Below the pieces are notes generated by a model. That model did no database searches and was not told the origin of the DNA. It worked only from the letters and a program-made list of their open reading frames with translations. Below, piece after piece: positions 58,951 through 64,000 of a stretch of DNA of 64,000 bases. The DNA is taken from contig JFHB01000170.1 in the NCBI GenBank assembly GCA_000729835.1, positions 1-64,000 of the forward strand, given 5' to 3'. Origin of the DNA: Atkinsonella hypoxylon. Taxonomy: Eukaryota > Ascomycota > Sordariomycetes > Hypocreales > Clavicipitaceae. A program made the translations under genes and the position numbers. Each line of letters opens with the position of its first letter. The stretch's first letter is position 1.

Positions 58951-60199
58951 GAATTAATCTTTCTATACTCTAATAAGTTCTATACTAATACTACTTTTTA
59001 GTTATAAAGAATTTCCTTAAAAATATTAACTTCTTCTACTATTAAATGTTCTTATACTTATTTAACTATTTAATCTAAACGCTCTTTTATTATTTAGAAT
59101 CCTTAGGGCTTTTTACTAAATCTTTCTATAATATATTTAGTGTATTTTCTTAATTTATTTAAGTATACTTTTACCTCTTTTTACTTCTTCTATTTATACT
59201 TAAGGTCTCTATTAGGCGTAAATCTATCTAAAGGAATATTATCTTTTAGTAGAATCTTATTAGCTTTCTACTTATATAATATATTTACCTTTAGATTAAT
59301 TAGTTATAATTGCCTTAAGGGCTAAATCTTCTCTACAGCCTCTTTAAGTTAGCTTCTATACTAGTTAGCTATTCTCTTTATTATAAGGTTAGTAATAGCT
59401 ACACTTTTATTCTCTATTATTAGTACTAGCTCTTTATTGTTATTTAACTTAGCTTTAAGACTCTTTTTAACTATTTAATTATAGACTAAATCCTTAAATA
59501 ACTTATTAATTAAGATTAAATTAACGCTAATAGCTACTGCTTTATTTATTGCAGTCTTCTATTTAACACTTCTAGTAACCCTTAAGACTAATATAATATT
59601 ACTAAAATAGCACTTTAAGAGAAGCTTACCTCCTTTATTACTATACTTAAAGGTAACTTTAGCTATATATATAAAAGGCATTTTAAGGATTAATTATATA
59701 TATAAAGACTTTAGTATAATATAAAAGTAAATTAATGTTTAAACGTTTCTAAGGTATAGCTTTATTATTACCTCTCTTAATATTATAAGCTTATATAATA
59801 TAAAAGATATAGTAGTAGTCTCTTACTTTATTAGAGTTATTTTTAAATTAAGCTCTTTAATAAGATCCTTAGTAATAATATTCCTTTATAAACTATAATC
59901 TATAAAACTATTAATAAGTAAAGAGTTTAAGCTTTTAAGTTATACTTAAAGGTAAAGTAAGTTCTATAAATAGCTTATAATTGCTTTTAGCTTTAGAATA
60001 CTATTTAATTCTTTAATATAAAGTGTATTTACCTATAGGTTTATAATAAACTTCTTCTCTTTAATATAATTTCCTATATATTCTTATATAACATTCTATA
60101 AATCCTTCTAGATGCTATTAAGCAGTTATTTTATATATTTATTAGTAATATCTTCTTTATTATCTTTTACTGCCTCTTTAACTATAGTAAATATTATTT

Positions 60200-62790
60200 T
60201 AATAATATTAATTAATTAATCTTCTTACTCTTTAACTCTTTACCTCTTCTTTAGGATAAAATATAGAGGTATAACTTTAGCACTTATTCTATTAATATAA
60301 TAGACTTTATTAATACTATTTACTTACATTAGGCATTTATTCTCTATTGCTTCTATAAGTATAAGCATTAGTTAGTATAGATCTTATAAGCTAACTTTAA
60401 TCTTTTTCTAAAAAATATCTTTAAATAATTATATAAAAAGCTATACTTTTATATCTATAGAGCTATTTTCTTTAGCTTTCTTTTCTTTCCTTTTAGCTTA
60501 GTTTTCTAAAGCTTCTTTTTACTTAATAAAGTATTATATTTTTATAGTATAAACTCTAAAGAGCTAAGCTATAATTCTCTCCTTAATTAGTATATAGAGA
60601 GTTCTTTTAGGTCTATATTCCTTTATCTTAAACGTTAAAGTTACTATAGTACTATTAGTAAAGTCTCTCTTAAGAATAGCTTTTAGTAGAATATATACTA
60701 AGCAATAATTAGAAATATTAATCTTATTAAAGATTTAATCTAATATCTCTTTTTCTTTTTTACTAAGCTTCTAATAGTTTAACGTTTTTCTACTAAATTT
60801 CTTAACTTAAGAATAATACTATCTTATAATATAGTAGTTAAAGTAATTAACCTAGAACACTATAAGCCTATAAAGACAACTTTCTATACTAAAGAAGCTT
60901 TATATAAGAATAAATAGCACTAGATTATTTAATTTTACTGTTAAGATACTTACTCTTTAATTATACTTTATAAAGCTAATCTTATTGTTATACTAATAAA
61001 ACTAGTATTAATCTATATAATAACCTTCCTTACTACAGTAATAGTAGTAATACTACTTTATATAGCTTCTAGTTGTATAGGTTCTAAAGCTCTAGGTATT
61101 ATTATATATATTAACAGCGTTAATATATATATTCTACCTTTCTTCCTTCTTTTTCCTAAATTTCTCTTTAAAAAGCTTTATAATATCTATCTTTAAAACT
61201 ACCTACTTTATAAGTATAATCTTTATATCTTTAAACTTCTAGGTTAAATTATCTATTTAATCTTTTACTTCTAAAATAAACTATATAATTTCTTTAGCCT
61301 TATAACTAAAATTACTTATACTATAATACTTAGGACTTTTTCTGCTTAAAGGTATATAAAGGTAGTCCCTTCTATTATTATAGAGTCTAGAATTACAGTT
61401 TTCTAGCTCTATTCTAGCTTATATATACTAGCTAAGCTGCTTTAATAACTCCCTATAGAGTATTACAATAAACTTAGCTTTAGTAACTTTTATTTAATCT
61501 ATAAAGCTAGTAAGTATAGCATCTAGTAAGGCCTTATAAATGTAATTAAACTAAGAGGTTATACTATACTATATATAGAGCTTAGCGCTAATTATAGTAG
61601 CTTAATATTCTTAAAGCTAATAAAGAGTGTTCTTTATAGTTCTTAAATAGTTTCTCTTTAGGTCTTTAAGTTTCTTATTAGCTTATTTCTTTTAATCCTA
61701 AGGAGTAGCTTTATACTAAAGTAAAAGCTACTCCTTAGCTTCTTTCTAATTATATAAGGTATATATAACCTTTATATACTTATAGATTAATAGGTTAATA
61801 TAATAAATAAATATTTTCTACTAGTTTTCCTTTAGAATAAATAAGGTTTCTATCTTTAGCTTAAAGCTAGTTAAGTAGTTAAAGATATTTTCTCCCTTAA
61901 ATTAGTATATATTAAACTTCTTATTAAAGGTAGCTTAAGCTTACTACTTTTTAATAGCTTTACCTATAGCTTTAGCAAAAGCCTTATAAGGTATAGCTAT
62001 AGTGCTGCTAGTACTAGCCTTTTTATCTTAAGTATTTAATTCTATTATAACCTTAGGTTCTAAAACAACTTTTTTAGAAGATTTACTAGATTAACTAGAG
62101 CTAATATTAGCTGCTTTAAATGTAAAGCTTATACTTTTTTTTAAGGGATATAAAATACTAAACTTATATAAATAACTAGTAAAATAGCTTAATATAGAAG
62201 GTAGGTGTAAAGAGAATAATTAATCTTACTTAGCAGAAAGAGTATAATATATATAATTCCCTATATTAGCTGTACTTTTAGTGCTTTTACCTTCTACTTC
62301 TATAGTTATATAAGCTTCTAACGCTAAAACGTAAAGGCTAAGAACTTAATTACTAATAATAGTAAATATAAAGATAACTGCTAAGATAAGGATAAAAGAG
62401 AAATTTTACTCTATAATTAAATAATTATAACGTTTAAAGGACCTAAAAACTTCCTTTTTACTGTATTAAGGCTATCTTAGCTAAGGGTAAAACAGAGGTT
62501 AGATAAACTAGCTAGTATTTATAATATAGTAATTATCTTTAACTAGGCTTAGCCCTTTTTAGCTTAAAAAAGCTATAGAAATTTTCTTTCTTTCTTAATT
62601 AAATAATCTCTTATAATATAGAGCTTTTATCTCTATAATTTCCTCCTTTTTTATATTAGTAATATTTAAGCTAAAGTGCTCTTCTATCTTTAATACTTAG
62701 CAGCTTTTTCTTTTTTCTTCTAGAATCTTTATAAAAAACCTTTTAATTATATAATGCGCTTTAATTAGAACAATTCCCTAGTAAAGCCTC
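60200..62790 (-). pseudogene. G-3 gag and protease region with zinc-knuckle remnant
   Basis: Only G-3 shows this part of the family. On the minus strand the translation is Lys/Glu-rich near the start and contains, at 61005-61046, a 14-codon motif YYYCSKEGYYIDQY (Gln codon now TAA). Its spacing fits a CCHC knuckle (C-x2-C-x4-H-x4-C) in which the first and last Cys and the His have become Tyr through RIP. Gag packages element RNA. Limits and start are uncertain. Confidence 0.65.
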
Positions 62791-62796
62791 TATTTT

Positions 62797-63282
62797 TATT
62801 AACTTAAAACTAAACCCCTAAATAACTATATAGCTTATACTAAAGTAGGTAATAATATAGTGTACATTAAGATTAAAGAGAATTAGTAAAGAGTAAAATA
62901 TTTATTAGAGTGTACTATTAAACAATAGTAGGTAAGAAGATTAAATAATTAGAAAAGGCAGAAATAAAATATTAATTGCAGCTTAGAAGATATATACGCA
63001 TAAAAGGAGCTAAATGTATTAAAGAGTTAAGGAAAGCATTAGCAGTAGTAAAGTAATGTTTCTAAAGCGTTAAGTATTGTAAATTAAAGTAGGCTAAAAG
63101 ATATTAATTAATTAAAAAGAGCAAAGGCCTAAAAGAGTCAGCAGAAGCTGCTTGCGCGCTTGCTTGCTTGCTTAAACTATCTATATGTCTGGGCGATGCG
63201 CACTCTTATAGAGAAAATCTGCATGTGGCATCCCTTGCAAAGCTAATATAAGAGCGCAAGGGGGTAACCCCGCCGTGACACA
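62797..63282 (-). repeat. G-3 5' LTR
   Basis: 486 bp. The outer right edge is spared (GTCTGGGCGATGCGCACTC, CGCCGTGACACA) and the inner left edge is RIPed (tattaacttaaaactaaac). Confidence 0.95.
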
Positions 63283-63288
63283 CTACTT

Positions 63289-64000
63289 TAGCATTACCTA
63301 TAGATGCCTTAGTATCCTTACCTTTATACTACTAGTTCTAGCACTTTACTTTATAGTTATTGTAAATTCTAAAGATATATATTACTGTATTCTACTAGAG
63401 TAAGTAATATATATTATCTTTAGAGACCTTAATACTAGTTTTATCTATTGTATTGCCTTTTAGGGTAAATTTATAGGTATAAGTGTAAATAGCATTTTCT
63501 ATATTCTATACCTTCTCTTTAGCTCTATTAGTGTAGTAATACTAACTATAGTCTTCTGTAATAGGCCCTACATTAGTAATATTAATATTATCTTTAATTT
63601 CTATAGAAATAGCGCTAAAGATAAACTTATTAACTTTTAGGGTGCCCTTAGCACTTCTAAACCTACTAAAAGTGCTATATAGGTAGTAGAAATTAAGGAA
63701 TATAAAATAAGTTTTAATGTTATCTAGTTCTATAGCTACTATATTACCTTTATAGTTATATTCCTACTCCTTAAACTTAGAACCTTTACTCTTAGCGTTA
63801 AAACTATTATTATAATTAATATATATATTAGAAGTAATATATTCTTCTTTAGGTTTAAATAGTAGTAGTATTATAGCTTAAGTATAGTTACTATTATTAT
63901 TCTTCTCTTAGAATAAGCTATTTAGGTTTACTAGAATTAATAACTTTAAACTACTAAAAGAAAAGGATAATAGTAGTAGATTTTCTGTAAAAAGAATAGA
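63289..64000 (-). pseudogene. Z-3 post-integrase frame (upstream part), continues off the window
   Basis: Counterpart of about 4726-5440 of Z-1. The other half of the same frame is at about 50200-51533, across G-3 and X. Stops are TAA/TAG. It supports the Z third frame as a family trait rather than a one-off. Confidence 0.55.

Larger units (their letters stand above)
51534..63282 (-). mobile_element. G-3: complete family G Ty3/gypsy retrotransposon, minus strand
   Basis: 11749 bp with a perfect 6-bp flank CTACTT (51528-51533 and 63283-63288) in Z-3 and 486-bp LTRs at both ends. No element interrupts it, so it serves as the reference for G-1 and G-2. On the minus strand: leader, gag with a zinc-knuckle remnant, protease, RT, RNase H, integrase, frames B and C, purine tract, 3' LTR. 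Long for a fungal gypsy element. All frames carry RIP stops. Confidence 0.95.
49440..64000 (-). mobile_element. Z-3: 3' part of a family Z gypsy element running off the right edge
   Basis: Begins with the Z LTR (TGTTACGG at 49440) and is colinear with Z-1 3184 onward: 49665-50900, 51229-51533, then 63289-64000. The gaps are X (TSD GCTTT) and G-3 (TSD CTACTT). It contains the post-integrase frame. Integrase, RT and gag should follow beyond 64000. Confidence 0.92.

Noticed and set aside
1..64000. Centromere or AT-isochore core
   Set aside because: The composition and nesting would suit a pericentromeric or AT-rich block, but nothing in 64 kb separates these options. Chromatin marks or the chromosome map would be needed.

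Overview
The window is a transposon graveyard from a filamentous ascomycete (Pezizomycotina). I see no intact gene, tRNA or rRNA. The DNA is very AT-rich, TpA is abundant and CpA/TpG are scarce. Retrotransposon reading frames can still be followed for hundreds of codons, but they are full of TAA and TAG where Gln (CAA/CAG) codons belong, almost never TGA, and seldom frameshifted. That is the footprint of repeat-induced point mutation (RIP, C-to-T on either strand). The genus cannot be told from this sequence.

Family names here are local labels. G = Ty3/gypsy, 486-bp LTRs, about 11.7 kb. Z = Ty3/gypsy, 243-bp LTRs, about 10 kb. C = Ty1/copia, 315-bp LTRs, 6311 bp. V = Ty1/copia, 523-bp LTRs, 6199 bp. 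U = Ty1/copia, about 700-bp LTRs. W = a 542-bp terminal-repeat element (TRIM). X and Y = solo LTRs of 323 and 102 bp. L = a non-LTR insertion.

Layout. The elements are nested like Russian dolls, and almost every junction has a target-site duplication (TSD). Bases 1-39356 are G-1 (+), entered in its pol gene. It is split by Z-1 (2941-26697), a V solo LTR (26733-27255) and C-B (30681-36991). Z-1 in turn holds a U solo LTR (5661-12568, itself split by the complete V element 6178-12376), TRIM W (14782-15323) and C-A (18786-25096). To the right of G-1 lie the 3' end of a U element (39357-40942), then a Z fragment (Z-2, 40943-43000, holding Y and a G solo LTR), then G-2 (43001-49231, holding a U solo LTR and L), a U fragment (49232-49439) and Z-3 (49440 to the right edge). 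Z-3 holds X and a complete G element on the minus strand (G-3, 51534-63282). The simplest reading is that G-1 sits in U-2, U-2 in Z-2, and Z-2 in G-2, so the left halves of those hosts should lie upstream of the window. On the left arm nesting reaches seven levels: G-2, Z-2, U-2, G-1, Z-1, U-1, V-1.

Nothing here looks functional. Catalytic Asp codons have become Asn, zinc-knuckle Cys and His codons have become Tyr, and Gln codons have become stops. The most notable points are: a consistent sparing of the outer edges of each element from RIP; extra long reading frames after integrase in both gypsy families; a TRIM and a 102-bp solo LTR that are hardly mutated; and a telomere-type repeat in the leader of the V copia element. 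Every base is assigned to some element. The stretches in which I see no recognisable domain are 28481-29100, 30073-30680 and 36997-37798 (G internal), 3184-3691, 5291-5660 and 12574-13129 (Z internal), and 11301-11853 (V leader apart from its repeats).
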